A stretch of DNA of 64,000 bases from Alentia gelatinosa (GCA_950022655.1 OX465581.1:34567300-34631299), one strand, 5' to 3'; positions 33,691 to 47,796 are shown, numbered from the stretch's first letter. The notes: a model not told the origin generated them from the sequence alone. Translations and numbers: made by a program.

Positions 33691-34660
33691 CTGATGCTAT
33701 AAATAGAACAATCAACCACATTAGTTTATTCACCTATTGGCGCCGACCAATAGCAGCCATGCTCTCTAACAGACCGGAAGCCTTTGGCAGTGCGGTCTGG
33801 AAACGGAATACCCTCCCTTGCACTATTCTCCACAAGCATATTGCAAGGAAAGATATCGTTAAGTGTGCTTTGACCTAAAGGAGAACTCGCACTGTTTTGG
33901 AGAATTCAGTTTGCAAAGTTGTGTTCAGTTTCTTACCATGAGTCGATGATATATAGCTTCTAACCACTAAGTCTAATAGTTCATGGATTTATCTACATTG
34001 TATAGATACTTGAGGCCGGTGTGGGGGGAGTTAAGGGATGACTCCCCAGACGTGGATAGTCTGTTTCGGGGAGAGAAAACCCCATTGTAATTTTGTTTTG
34101 GGGCATATTACTTGTAATCGCTGTAGTTGCATCATGGGCTATCAATTATGTCCTAATCATATACATGTACAACATTTATATACGTTTTACATATAGTCGT
34201 TCGTTCATTGATTTCCCTTAAAAGAATCAGAGGCGAGAAACCACTTTAATAAGAAGTTTTTATTTGCTTTTGAGGTAAAACATGTCCCTTTCTCGGCAAC
34301 AAAATTGAAAAATGCATCCATCCTTGTGTTAGGGAGGCCACGAGTAAGAATTTCTCATACAGTCAGTTATAAAATCTGTTACGACTTAAGATACCAGCCA
34401 ATGGCTAACTTTGAGAAAAATAGGTGTGGGCGGGTGGGTAAAGAAAGCTCCGTAAGCATGTGAGTCCCATGGGGCTGCCAGGGATACTAGCCTGGAAGTT
34501 GGTGGTATATTGTGGGCTCCTTTCAATGCCGCCGAATTATTGATGCTTCCTGATACATGGCTTCGATGCAAAACAATATCTCCCAGATTTTGAGTGAATT
34601 TGCAAGACCCTCATAACATGCTCTCTCGTTTGAAACATAGATATAAATAGATGTTAAGAT
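33690..34660. other. Spacer between the LINE and the APMAP 3' end
   Basis: No gene is recognised. The right part (34260-34660) is probably the 3' untranslated region of APMAP. Confidence 0.4.
34259..34264 (-). promoter_or_regulatory. Candidate poly(A) signal for APMAP
   Basis: TTTATT on the plus strand is AATAAA on the minus strand, about 400 bases past the APMAP stop. It would give a 3' UTR of ordinary length. Confidence 0.35.
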
Positions 34661-34666
34661 ATCCTT

Positions 34667-37600
34667 TTAGTTTTTCTGCAGGTCAAGTTTACCCAAAAAG
34701 GGTAAAAAGTAAGAGCCTATGTAGAGGGTTCCATTGACGTCTTGAACTTCGCTTATGGCTGGCAGAAGCTGGCCATCCTGGTCGTGTAGACTGCGGATAA
34801 TATTTCCCTTTACGTCCAGCTCCAGGACCAGAGAGTATTTTGGTGCTATTTTTCCAATGGTGTTCCGATGCAAAAACTGTGAATGAAACCGATAACGCTT
34901 AAATTAACATATGAGAAAGATTTAAAAGTGATGGGTTATCAAATCAGGAGAATTTTTGTCTGAATCGTTAATACCTAGGCAATGCAAAATAAAGGTAGAG
35001 GCAATAGTAACAACTTACATGTTTAAGAAATAGATCACGACATTACTATTAATATCTCGGGTATATATCTTAATCTATTCTTCTGAGCATAACATTGACA
35101 ATAGTTGATGTGTATATGCTGTGATTGTGTTTGCTCTACATGTATAATGATAATGTTGGTAGCCTACCCTGGCCATGATATTTTTCGCCCATACTCTTGG
35201 GGCAAGAACATCCCACAATGATAAGAGATCGGGATGTCGCACAACTGCAAACGCCACCCAGTAGCCGCCCGAAGAACTAAGGCGGATGTTGTCTGGCAGG
35301 CCAGGTAAATTGTCGAGGAACATCTCGTGGCGTCCGGCGTTTTTACCCTTTATCACATATCTAGAAAAATAAACAGATTGCATGTATTTTACAAAACAAG
35401 GTGAACATATCAGAGTCAAGGATACAGCTCCGTGGAATGTTATTAAGCGGCCATACTAAACATATATTTCCCCATAAGGTTCAAGAATGAGATGTGAATA
35501 TCAACATATCACTATTTTCCAAGTGAGATTTATTTGTTTAATCTCAACAACCCACTGGTGCTTGAAGGATTTGGATCCTAGAAAGACAGTTGTAGAAATG
35601 GCAAGTTGGCTCATAGACCCAGACCTTTTAATTGTTACTTCATATAATTCTACACTCATTCATTAATTATGAAAATACCGTCTATTCCTAGTTTTACTAA
35701 GGGAAGTATGAATATATATTTATGCAATTCAGATGGTAAGGAATTATAGCTACAAAATGGATCTCACTCTCGTGGCTTCTCGGTCTTCATGCACAGCTCT
35801 GGTTTAGTCTGTCTCTATGTGGGGGAGTAACTCCAAGCAGATCCTATCGAAATCATACCTTTTTACATATGGTAGGTAAATATATAATGCTTACTTGGTG
35901 ACTCGACTGCGGGCCATTTCAGTGATGAGGATACCATCGCCTTCATGTGTCAGCTGCAGTCCGTTAGCAAAATATAACCCCCGGAGTAAGATGGTGGACT
36001 TCTTTGTTTTCGGGTTATATTGCAGCAACCTTGAAAATAGATAAAGTATCATTTAGGGAGGGTTGAGTAGAAGATGTGATTTATTTAGAACTTTATTATC
36101 GACACTGTTAATAAGAAACATTAGCATTCCATCTCTTTATGTTCAGTCTAAGGCAGATTGTGTATATATCCAGAATCCCAATTTTTTTTATTATCCAATT
36201 GAATCAACTTCGGTCAGAATAGTGTTTACTACAAATAGTGCCGCCATCTTGTTGCGGGCTTGGGGGTCAGTGCTCTCAGATGTTCATCTATATTAGAATC
36301 ATCAGAATCATTATTTCTGAAAAAAACCTTTTCCTTCCATCCCAGTTGTGGTGCGGAAATCTAGAAATTATTCTATCCCTGTGGTCGTGAGCTGCATCTA
36401 TGCAACGTCACTATATATAATTATCATTATTAGAGTGTGCTTGCACGCACTATATACATCGCTTAGAGGTTAGAGTGGTCACATTAAACTTCCAATGTGC
36501 TTCCAGAAAACTATCCCTTTACTACCAGCATGCTATTCACTGTTATGGTGAGAACAGAGCAGGTAGCCAGTGTCACAGCGTCTAAGAGGCTGCCCAGCTG
36601 ACCATGACCAATCACTCCAGAATAAAATACCTCAAGACCCACTGGTGCTTGAAATGGTTGGATACAAAATAGGAAGTTTCAGAAATGGCATGTTTATTGG
36701 GTGTAAATGGGTTACAGAAAACTATCCATTGACTGAGTGCAACCCAAACCTTTGAATTGTTATTCATTTATAATTGCATGCTCATTCATCAATGATGAAC
36801 ATACTATTTTCTCCTAGCTATACAGTAGAACCCTGCGTAAGCGGTCACACCCTCCGTTCCGGGCCCAAGTGTCCGCTTACTCGGGGTGTCGCTTACACGG
36901 GGTTGAAATAAACATCTAATATAGGGAACCGTTCCGAGCAAGGGTGTCCGTTAACGCGGGGTGTTCGCTTACGCGGGGTGAACGCGGAGTTCTACTGTAT
37001 ACCTGTCTACGTGCCTTAAACAAGGTATATTTGATAATTGGGAGTAATGAGGAAATGACGACTTACCGTCCATCAGGCCTGTTCTCGAAGCCGACATAAC
37101 AGTGATGTGAACGGCCCCATCGTGAGCTTGAGTCAGTGACATAGACGAGCCCCTGATCGTCCACCTCTACGTCATTCAGAAAGCGCGCCTCCATTCCATC
37201 CGGGAACCTGTGAGACGCGGGGAACAGCTTTTCTACCTCCCCTGATATTAACAAGAGAATACCCTTTTAAAAAATTATTTTGCACTGTAAAAGGGTACAA
37301 TTAAGTTGACCTCTGCATAGCAGTTATTCTGGCAAACGTCTTCGTTATATTTGAGAATTTTTTTACATAAACTCTGCGGCGAATATTATTAATACTGCAC
37401 CCCGAGTAGCTGGTAGTATTTCATAGATGTTCGAACGATGTTCAAACACAGGTATATGATAATAAGACAGACTTACCAGTGACAGCATTGACCTTGAAAA
37501 GTCCGAGGTAGGCATCCACTACGTACACAAATCCTTTCTTGTACCGGATGCCCAGAGGACGGCCGCAATTCGGTTCATTGGCAATTGACCCTTTAATGAG

Positions 37601-40600
37601 GAAACAATAGAATGCTATCAATAATAAACTGAGGCTGGAATGACCCTGAATAAACTGAATGGTGGCTTATGGAATCAAAATTACTGCCAATAAATGCATC
37701 TCAGGTTTGGCAGCTCATTTTCAGGAATACCAATATGGTTGTAACATCATTTCTATGAATGAAATATTGATAAATTTGTGACATTTCTGTCAACTTCAAA
37801 TAGATATTCTGATGTTCTCAAGTTGGGTTCCCTAATAAATATCAATGTCGTGTGTAACAGCTGACAGGTATTTCACGTTAGACCTTCCTTTGGGCAATGA
37901 CCACACGCCATACCGTCAATATTTCTCTTAAACTTCTCAGATGTTAGCGGTGACAGTAAGTAACACTGGTGGAGAACCTTGTCCATATTTTCTATGCTGA
38001 TATCTACTAACACCACCGATGTAGGGGCCAGTATCTATTGATAGAGCAGCAGTAGCACGAGAACAATTATTTAAGTATTCTTTGGGAAACAAGATCACAT
38101 ATTCAATTAACACACATCCAAAACTATAAAGCCGAAGTACAATCATTTTGTAGTTGTCATTCAAGCAACTAGGTTCCCACAGCAAACATTTGATCAGTTT
38201 GGTCTTCAAATTCCAGCAATGTTAAAGGTTTCAGTGTAGAAATCGTACCTTAATTTTTTTTTGAACATACATAAATTGGAGGTTAACCTACCACACGGAG
38301 GTTTGCCGAAATGCTCCACCAGATTTCTTGTTTTGCCGGTCTTCAGGTCAATCTCCACCAGGCGGCCATCTGCGACACCAGTGTACATCTTTCCTGCAAC
38401 AACATTTTTTTTATTAAGCCAATAATTCGTGAGCTATTGCTGTACCTATCCATCAGACCCAGAAAATAACTTCAATAACCTAGCTTCTACAAGCATCAAG
38501 AGAGAGATCAACATTCAATATAACACGGTACCAGAGAGATAATGAAGGTGAATACAAAGTAAATTACATAGATTACTATAAAGTTATATTGGGTGTTAAA
38601 ACACATTGGATTGCCTGTCTCTACCAGTACTGTTTAATGTTGCACTTACTAATAACATTCGTCAGACCTCAGGACAGTTCAAAGTCAGAAAGTGTGGATA
38701 TATGATCTCCAAAATAGATTTTCATCTTGAATGATTAGAATTCCTTGGACGGAGAATTTCATATCTAATCCAGTACATGTGCAGTTTCATCTTGATCTAT
38801 TGATATAGCTGGGTGATACCCAATGGGAGTGTACATTGTATCCTGAGCAATTGCACGCGCTTATAATGTATCCGTATAATTAGTATAACGATAGGGCAAT
38901 CCACACATGATTGTTATACCTATATCAGTACCATACCAAAACGTTCATTTCAGGTTGGATGACAGTTCCTTACCAGTATCTTTATTATTTTGAATATCTC
39001 AGAAATTGTGAACTCACCATTGTTTACTGCCATAGATTCTGGTCCCCTAAACTTCCCCTGTAGTATTTTCTCCGTTTTCTTAAGTTCGTTGTTTGGGGTC
39101 AGAGGACCAACAAATGGCATTATTGTAGGTGGCCTGTAATGAAGTTACAATGGAAAACGTATGTAAATTAGGGTTTGATAACAAGATGACATCAGCAAAC
39201 TCCATGCAAGTCAGGTATTGTTTTACCTTATATGAAAGAATAACTCCCCCTCAGTTCCGCCCCCCCCCCCCCCTTCCTAACAGTTCCCAATATGCCAACA
39301 ATTTAAACGTATGGTTGTTTTCCCCGGAAATAATGGTTATCTTGATGCACCAGTCTTTGGAAAAGGCAAAATGTTAGAAAAATACCACATTTTCAGTCCT
39401 CTGGATAATGTTAATACATAATTCATATATACATATATTGAAATGGGTTTAGGGTTCTGAATATGTTTATCCTACTGAGTGACCAGTTAATTATATAAAA
39501 AGAAATCCTCAGTTTATGATGTATATAACAGTTGTTATGATGTGATTCATCCTATAGCGGAAATCTTGTTTGGACCAATGACAACCTGACTTAGAAATAC
39601 AAAGGTTGTTATCATTAAGAATTAGAATCTATATAAATTGTCTATGTAAATATCAGAAACTATAGTTTTGCTTAATTCTAAACGCGTTTCTCTTCGGGGA
39701 AATATAACAAGTTCGGAAAATAAGCAGCTATATGAATAGCAAAATGAACCCTCTCGACCAGCCGTTATTCCAAATTTACCTTTTTCTAGGGGTACTCGCT
39801 GGGTCAAATGTTTAGTTTGAACATAACATGAAGTATATATACTTTTTTTTATCTTTTATTTAGACTGGAGGGTTTATAGGGCACCTTACAGCGAGCATGC
39901 CACAATCTTTCCTAAGACGCAAAACAAAACATCATGTGGCATGTGCATTCATATCTATGCATCAAAGTAGTGGTTAGCCCTCGAATAAACCTTCTGCACT
40001 ATAGTGGTGCCATCTACAAGCGTCGCACTTGAACTACACCAGTTTCCTGTCGGAGAAGATGCAACTAACACTCACTCTGTACCCTATAAAACAAATCTTC
40101 CTTTAAAGATATCATCTTAATTCAACCGGGTATTATCTAATTCTAGATGCTCATAGAAACAGAGTATGGTACTCACGTGAATGCTTCGGGACTGATGGGG
40201 CAGGGGTAGAACTGATCCACCAGGAGGAATACACCCGCTGCCCCCAGAAGCAGCATAACGACTATCCATCCCGAGCTGCCGGATGAGGGCTGCCTGGAGG
40301 AAGAAAGAGAATCAATTTAGTTAATGTAAAGATTGATTAGATAAAAAGGATTACTTTGCAAGCAATTGAATGAAGATCAGCGTAGTAAGGTTCTATTAGA
40401 CCTTGAATGTACCGAAGCCCTACCATATACAGAGCTCTATATTTTCTATATCTTCGACTCAATATGTCAATTTCTATCTTGTGATAGATTGTTATCTTTC
40501 AGGTAGAAGCAGATGATACGGTTACTTGAAAACATACACTCACAATGGATAAAAGCCTATGGGAAAATTGCACGTGGAAAGATCAGGTAAAACCCTAAAA

Positions 40601-41373
40601 AATAATATTACGTGTTACATTCAGGTACCCACGATCCATGACCACGATATTATTGTGGGGTGTCCCATTTAACGGGGTGTCTCATTTGATAGTGTGCGCC
40701 ATTTAACGGGGTGTCCCGTGTTTCGGGATGTCTGCGATAGCGGGGTAAGTTTACTGTGAAAAAAGAGGGGGATTCTTTGGTCAATGATGGATAGAGAACA
40801 TTCTTGATGTAACAACTGAGATGAATAAACTCCCCATATAAAAAGAAGTCCGAGATGCTGAGTGCCCCGCCCCTCTGTTCTCCTGTAATTTTTTTTTATA
40901 TCTCCGCATCACTCCAATGCCTGCTACACATAGAAAAAAAACTTACAATATGCTTCACGAGGTGTAATGCGGGCACCTTATATGATGCTCTCAAACGAGT
41001 GGTAAATTTTCTTGATCATGATAAAATTTAATTTGAGACGAGGATGTGTTTCTTATATGTCCAAAATGAATGTAAAGCAGAGCATAGCAATGTCCATTTA
41101 ACGTGGATATTCCCATACTTGAAACACTTAATAATTCCCATCGAAACTGATCCTGACTACGTTCATATTATTCACCAGAAGGTGACGGACCCACCCAAAT
41201 AGGCCTACATATTTACAGTTAGGGGAAGAAAATCTAAAATCCTTGATCCTCGTTCCGCTTTTGAGAAACTTGTCCTAAGTAGCCTACCTCTGTGTTTTCT
41301 TGTCCTGTTCATCCTCCTCCCTCTCCACCTCTGCTTTCCCCGTCTTCCCTGACCGCCGACGTACATCAGCCAT
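34667..41373 (-). CDS. APMAP: Adipocyte plasma membrane-associated protein (strictosidine-synthase-like)
   Basis: Nine minus-strand exons: 41373-41288, 40293-40177, 39133-39018, 38393-38292, 37590-37477, 37241-37067, 36029-35895, 35360-35168, 34876-34667. All junctions are GT-AG and phases agree. They give 415 aa, against 416 for human APMAP as I recall it. The protein has a short charged cytosolic tail (MADVRRRSGKTGK...), one membrane span (about 38-54, WIVVMLLLGAAGVFLLV) and an extracellular six-bladed beta-propeller. Typical blocks are GPESMAVN, MYTGVADGRL, CGRPLGIR, VYVVDAYLGLFKV, FLNDVEVDDQGLVYVTDSSSRW, LLRGLYFANGLQL, MARSRVTKY and LPGLPDNIRLSSSGGYWVA. The C-terminus is LYIGSYFLPFLGKLDL. 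Vertebrate APMAP shows arylesterase activity and acts in adipocyte differentiation; the invertebrate role is unknown. No breaks are seen. Confidence 0.95.
35557..35695 (+). repeat. Dispersed repeat fragment in APMAP intron 7
   Basis: cccactggtgcttgaa.gatttggat...agaaatggcaagttgg...cctttaattgttacttcatataatt matches 36630-36815 in the same orientation. The same unit is at 51240-51300 (gacccagtgatgagttatgt attggaccc). Confidence 0.6.
36427..36818 (+). repeat. Longer copy of the dispersed repeat in APMAP intron 6
   Basis: Bases 36427-36625 match 50690-50897 in the sulfotransferase intron in reverse orientation (ctttactaccagcatgctat tcactgttatggtgagaacagagca). Bases 36630-36818 match 35557-35695. 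It has no coding content. It ends directly against the pogo-like MITE at 36823. Confidence 0.65.
36823..36997. mobile_element. Complete pogo/Tigger-like MITE in APMAP intron 6
   Basis: The element is TA-CAGTAGAACCCTGCGTAAGC ... GCGGAGTTCTACTG-TA: 175 bases with TA on both sides, as expected for TA-targeting Tc1/mariner/pogo elements. The interior has repeated gtccgcttac/gcggggtg. Confidence 0.85.
37384..37472 (+). repeat. Dispersed repeat, copy 2 of 3
   Basis: It matches, in opposite orientation, 15675-15750 (actgcacccc.agtagctggtagtatttcatagatgttcg). It lies in an APMAP intron. Confidence 0.5.
37591..38291 (-). other. APMAP intron 4, nothing seen
   Basis: The other APMAP introns longer than 300 bases (38394-39017, 39134-40176, 40294-41287) are also non-coding. 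The one at 39134-40176 holds a poly-C run (39260-39273) and the 40013-40088 repeat. The one at 40294-41287 holds a pogo-MITE fragment (40655-40758). Confidence 0.5.
40013..40088 (+). repeat. Short dispersed repeat (TTCGCACTTGAAC type)
   Basis: tcgcacttgaac...cca....tggtgga..gcagaactaacattcactctgtgcccta is common, with changes, to 1079-1150, 40013-40088 and 42495-42563. Confidence 0.55.
40655..40758. mobile_element. Partial pogo-like MITE
   Basis: ggggtgtcccatttaacggggtgtc... ends gcggggtaagtttactgtga. Only the right end is recognisable. Confidence 0.6.
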
Positions 41374-43155
41374 AATTCCTCCTGTCTGTGGTGAACCTCA
41401 GCCCGTGCTTCTGAGTGATGTCTTTTGACATCACACCCACCTTTATATAGAAACACCCTGACTGTCGTAGGGTGACACTCTACAGACGGGCCCAGTCTGC
41501 CACGGGGTATGGGGGCGCATTGAGCGGCCACCAGGTGGAGTTCTGATGCGGGTGTCGGGCAGGAAGCGGCATGCTGGATGCGTACTGTTTACCCACATAG
41601 ACAGTTCAAGTCATGCTTGACACGTATGTAGCGGCTGCGGCGGACATGCACCATGTCACACCTGTTTCTGTATAGAGAGTGTGGTTTTGTCCCAAATGGT
41701 TAAAGTCAGAGACTGGAGCATAGATTGTATGAGGCTTTATGAATTGTAATGGTGGCGCCACCTGTCGTGTTGATCGGGTACATGGATTGCATGTCTTTCA
41801 AACCACATTTGGTAACTTTTACTGTTGGCTGGAAGCTATAGCTGGCTCCCGGCTACTCGTAATTATTCATGCATTTCTTATAGAGTTTAAAAGAGACCAG
41901 AAAAGGCTACGTGAGGATCGATAGATGACCAACGTTATCGTAGCATATAGCTCAGCGTCAGAAACCCTGATAAGTTGGCTCATTGTTGCCACCTGGTGCC
42001 ACCTCATAGAACCACCAACCTTCTTACTATGACCTTTATATTGCACAGAATCACTAACATAATTTCTCATGCACCTGTATATTTTACACTTATGCCATTG
42101 ATCTAATCTTACTATACTTTTCTTAATTTCTCAAAAACTTACATCGTTTTTCTTATAATATTTACTATATGCCCATGCAGCATATATACACTAAATCATA
42201 CCGTTTTACCATTTAAGCCTACCGGTAACGTTGAAAAAGAAAGTACTGTACGGAACACTTTTCAATACGGCAAAATACGGAATACCATTCCATACACGTC
42301 GACTAAAAGTTCTCAGGCCAAATTAAGTCGATCATTTCCTTAATTTCGGGTATGTAGTATGTATGAAACGACCTACCATGCTTGTACAGCATGGTCAGGT
42401 CGTTCTATATAATTACGAAATGATAAGGGAATACTGGCTTAGGGTCGATGAATGGTTTCCATTCCGCATTGTTTTCGCCAGTAAGACCTACAGAGTTCGC
42501 ACTTGAACTCCTCCAATGATTGGTGGATGGTACAGAACTAACATTCACTTTGTGCCCTATTAAGTCAGATGAACACTGTGTGACTTTTTCCCCTGAGATA
42601 TGCTTGAGACTTTCTAGCGAATATATCGCAAGGAGGGGAGGTACAACCAATGCAGCAAGGGTTGGGAAAAGTCGGCAACAAAATCAGCTCAGGCTTGGGC
42701 CATCCCAGCAGGAGGTGGGTAGAATATCTCTAGGGATATCTGGGCACACCTTGAGACTTTTCCTTGCGAAATTTCCACTTTTGCACCGGAAAAATAAATC
42801 TCAATGATGGATAACTCGACTTACTTGTCAATTTAAAGTAGGGAAATATTAATATTATATACTATTTGCTCTATCTTTCCTGACAAATACAGATTTCAAA
42901 ATTATTATTAAATGAAAAATTTATGTATCATTTTGCCAGACATATTCGAGATATATAATGACTTATTTTCAATTATAAGCTGTTTCTGCGAAGAGAATCA
43001 TATTGGCTAAAACGTTTGAGACCAACCGCCGGCCGGGTATATCACAAGGGGAGTGGTAACTACCAGTGTACACTAGTTAGTGCCTTGAGACTTTTCCAGG
43101 ACCTGGGACCCGGGCCATTAGCCTTCCCAGTGGGAGGTAAGGTAAAAATCGCATG

Positions 43156-43418
43156 CGATAAAATATTTAGAAGGAAACCCACGAGATGAAAATAGCTTGG
43201 TCCATACTCCACTGAGCTTGACTGTGGTCAAACAAGGTGGAGTGCGGACCAAGTTATTTTCATCGAGTGGGTTTCTGATTTTATCTCACCCCGAATAACA
43301 TGATTTATTGATAAAATGAATCACCCAATTAGCCATTGAGTATTGAGTACACGAACTTCATGGCACGAGTTCCTAATGTTAAGCCTATGGAGAAAAATAC
43401 CAGGGTGAGATAAAATAT
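43156..43418. mobile_element. Composite MITE, TTTTATCTCACCCC family
   Basis: The foldback 43156-43293 (gaaacccacgagatgaaaat agcttggtcc against ggaccaagttattttcatcgagtgggtttc) is followed by a TIR unit 43276-43418 (ttttatctcacccc ... gggtgagataaaata). The terminal motif thus occurs three times in one element. Confidence 0.75.
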
Positions 43419-45009
43419 GTTATATTCGAAAGTCTCAAGGAAACCCTCAAGGAAAAGTCGGTGACAAACTCCAACTCAGCAGGGGCAAAAGGGATACTCT
43501 GATAATGCAAGGAAAAATTGGCACCCCTTGCGATATTATACAGGGAAAATATCTTAAGGGGAGTTTTACGGCGACTTTTCCACTAAATTGGGAAATGTCG
43601 GACAGTGTGAGTTGGGCTTTTGGCTATTATCAGCATCTACAGAGCAATAGAGCCTCCAGAGGTTACTAAACTCCCGATTATCGCCCCGGGTAAAGCAAAG
43701 TTCCGCTCCCGATAGACTTGGCACACTACGATAAAATGAATCACAGTTTGCTGATTTATAATTGGAGAAACTGAATATAATTTCGGATTCCCATGTAGAA
43801 ATAGCTGAAATTTCCATTTCTGACACCAGAAATTCAATTTGAGGATGTCTGAAAACCGTTAAACTGCATTAATTCTGGGTTACGAGTAAGGGGTCTATCA
43901 CCATCCTACGTCGGTAACCAGCGAAACCCGGAACTTGGTCAACAGACTGAATTACGGGATACCTCAATAGGGTCTATACACCAGAGGGTACCACTGCTCC
44001 ATGTTTCTAGCACCCCTCCACTCAGTCTCCTTGCCTCCACTCGCAGACATGTGGGAGAGGAACAATCTACAGAGATCGGTCAGAGTCATGACCTGTTTCG
44101 TTTTTTCCTAGAATACGAATCTTCTACGCCATGAACTACACGATCAGTTAAAGGGTGCTACTGAACTTTGGACCGAGTTATCTTTTGTAACAACAGTGAA
44201 CGAAAACATGAGGCGTCTACCAGGAAAAACTGCAGCCAACTGGAAAAAATGTCCTTGATCCGGTGTCTGAGAGACTGATGAATCATTGCAACGTGCTCTT
44301 CAAGTAGATATACGCAGATGAATTAAAATTCTTTTCTCTGATTTTTGGTTGGATTATCAGTAATATTTCATTTCTGGATGTGTTTCTGAATTTGTTTCCG
44401 TAATTTGTTCAATTATATACAATGTACATGTATGTGGCCATCCATAAAGTTCGTACACACTAGGGGGTCAAAAGATTAGGAAGATTTGCGTTTGCTTCTT
44501 CTTGGTCCTATTGCATACATGATGGAAAGGGTCAATGGGAGAGGGGGGGGGCAACATTTTCAGAAATTGTGCGTACATACTTTATGGACAGCCCCTAGTC
44601 AATTATTACCCCCCTCTAAATACCCTTTGTGCTTGACGAAATAGCAATGAAATGTTTATCAATATATACATGGATTTGAACACATCTAACTCTAGTTCAT
44701 CAGTTAGCGTCCAGGGTGACAAGTAGTGCAAAGGAACTTCACACGCTATCACCTCTGTTGTTTTGGGAAAGCGCTGATTAGAATGTGAGAGAAACATAAC
44801 AAGGCAATACACGTGTCTAAGATTGATACATGTTTCGGGGTTATTTGAGGGATCCATAATATCAGCGGTTTAAGTAGAAAGTCTGCTCAAAGAACTCCAA
44901 TTGTATGTGCACGTACATATATACAATGTGTTTTAGTTCATAAAGGGTGCATTAGATAAGTTGAAGGGCATTTGGTTGCAAATGCCAGTTCTCCTAAAAG
45001 TCTGTCGGC

Positions 45010-45265
45010 GGAGCTACTGACGATGCGTCGATACCAAATAATCGGTGAGGGTAGTAGTTTTCACTCAGTGACCCGACGAAATCAATAGGCTTTGATTCTT
45101 TCACCCCTGAAAGAAATCAGTCGGTGGTGCCAAATTGCATGATTTAAGAAGAAAAAGTCGTTGGTCATTTCCTACCTGGGTCGTTTCCATTGACCGTCTT
45201 TGCATCCGAAGTTGGTTCTTGACTGTAGATCGGTGACGGGAAATCGCCCAATGGAAACGGATTTT
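45010..45265. repeat. Diverged relative of the 25409-25828 MITE
   Basis: It shares agtcggtggtgccaaattgcat with 28620-28650 and tttgatt..ttcac with 6080-6095. The end is ggtgacgggaaatcgcccaa tggaaacgg. Confidence 0.5.
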
Positions 45266-45607
45266 TTTATGTGTACATATTTACTGTTTTGCCTTAAATT
45301 TTCAATTTCTATTCAATGTATAATCCTACCCTACAATTTTTCATAATTGTTTATGTATTTCAATTCCATTACATTATCTATTATAAGCACTACTGCTTCA
45401 TATCTAATGCAGTATTCATTCATGAGCAGACACTATATTCCTATTGATTTATGTTTGAATGAATCGGACATAATAAATATAGGGCATGTCCCCCTTCAAA
45501 CTGATTGAGTGTTACAATTTCTTTCCAAAAGTAGTCCCATCTTGAATTTGACATCACCATCGAATCTATTTTCCAAACTTCTGGTAGTTCAATACTTCCT
45601 ATACATG

Positions 45608-45610
<3 letters not shown>

Positions 45611-45679
<69 letters not shown>
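45611..45679 (+). repeat. (AT)n microsatellite
   Basis: An uninterrupted TA dinucleotide array of 69 bases. Open frames reading YIYIYI through it are artefacts. Confidence 0.95.
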
Positions 45680-45681
<2 letters not shown>

Positions 45682-46005
45682 CTACACTTCCCGGCTTGTT
45701 CTGTTACCTTTCAAATCGCATCGTTTTTTTCATATTTAGAATAAGTTTGTAATAGATTTTAGCTCAGTCTATCTGCATTGATATTATCTTCCATTGGATC
45801 TTGGTACATGTGCTTATCTGTCGTCGAAACATATGACTGTCTATGGTTAAATATTTTTTGTTACAAAATACATTACTACCACTCGTCGAAATATGGCCAT
45901 CATTTTAAACATCAATACACTCTTATATTATTGTCGTACAGACTTATTCATATATATATATGTAAAAAAAAAAAAATCCTGTGAACGCCCGGAAAGGAAT
46001 TTAAC

Positions 46006-46008
<3 letters not shown>

Positions 46009-46089
<81 letters not shown>

Positions 46090-46107
46090 GTATATATATA
46101 TTATATA
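46009..46107 (+). repeat. (AT)n microsatellite with TATG interruptions
   Basis: A TA array interrupted at regular points by TATG in its right half. Confidence 0.95.
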
Positions 46108-47796
46108 GGCCTATTTAGTTCCCTAAATGCGCTTAAGATCTATGTAGATATTTTCGAGTTAGTTTTGAGACAAATCTGTCCCATTGGTGCACAATTAGAA
46201 GCGTTTGTACTTACAGCTTGTTCTTTTAAAAAACTAATTGTAAGCTTTCATATCTTTGCTCAAATGACGATATTCTTTAGGTTCGACGCCATTTGTTCAT
46301 TGAGTCTTTGATGTTAAATTCCAATTGATGATAGAAACATGTCGATATGTTTAACAGCCGTTGGGAATTACATGGATGTAACAATAGTATCAATAATATA
46401 GATTATTCATTAAACGACCCTAGAATCAGCCAGCCTCGAGAAACTGAATAATCTGGGACTACGAACTGATCTAGGTTCATGGTCAAAGAAGCAATCTACT
46501 GCCGAAATCCTAGACTTGCTCAAGTCTTTGATTATGAACATACATTAAATGATTACTCACAATCAGAATAAAATTCATTAAAGTATGTATCCTTCTCTGA
46601 CTGGCCCATGAATCAAAGACTTGTCCACTATGAACAGAATCTCCTGTTTATGACCCCAAGCCACTCCCTGTAACCCTATACTTCCTCCTACCCCTCCCCC
46701 TCCCCTCCTCCAGTTCCCTGGCCGCCTGTGTTGTCTTAGCAATAAATTTAGTCTACTCCTGACTGTGACCCGATTAAGATCAAAGTGAGAGGGTATCAAT
46801 CTCCCATCAGATATCTGACCAGTAGCCACGATATATGTATGGAGAGTATTGGAAATACTGGCGCTATACAGCGCCAGACATCTAACACCATTACATATTG
46901 TACCAGTTCCTGTATCCCAGCGAGGAGAGCAGACATAGGATGCGGGGACTGGAGCCAGTCTACCGAAATCCTTACTTAGCGTAAAATGTATCCGTTATGG
47001 AAAATGAACAGAAAGCAATTATCCACATATAGTACAAAAATAACCATAACAGTGACAAACCATATCGAGTGAAAAAGTGATGTTCCACATTTTGACACTA
47101 TCTTGAAAGTGTGCTACTTTATTCAATGGTCCACACTCTCGATGCTCAACGCCTTGACACTGAAGGAATGAACATGGAATGCTGATGACTTTGTTCTTCA
47201 TCTAATTCTCCATTCCTTTCATCTCACATCACTCAAATCTTCCCTTTTCCTTTTCTGTTATTGTGTACTGTAATAAGATATTATGTATTAATATAATTCT
47301 CTCACTTTGTATCTGAAAAACTCAATAACTTTTTGAGATGATGTAATTAACAATATGAAAAGTAATTCATTGAATTGAAAAGGCTAGACATGCCCCAAAT
47401 CTGAGTTGGAACAGACCACTGGGCAGCTGCAGCAGAACGAAAAGACAGAGCAACCCTCAGGTTAGATTCTGGAGCTTTTACATCTAGTCATATATATTTT
47501 AATTGTTTTCATAATAAGAATTGGCACATACAATCAAATGTCCAATTTAAACAGGTCTTGAAAAGTACAAAGTGTAATGCTATTGGTGTTTGAAGTGTAA
47601 TAAACATCAGAGCTAGTCCTCGTCCAGGTGACCATTTATGGTAAGAACCGGGGATTTGGCGATACATAACCTGATATATAACACGTATATGATATGATAT
47701 TCTTTTGAGCGAAATGTTATTAATATTGTAATGAGTTTCAGGGATGTGGTCGGGACTTTTCATGCATTGTGACACGCATGACCAGGCCAGGAGCCA

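Noticed and set aside
45509..46108. Open frames reading long YIYIYI stretches
   Set aside because: They are translations of (AT)n microsatellites.
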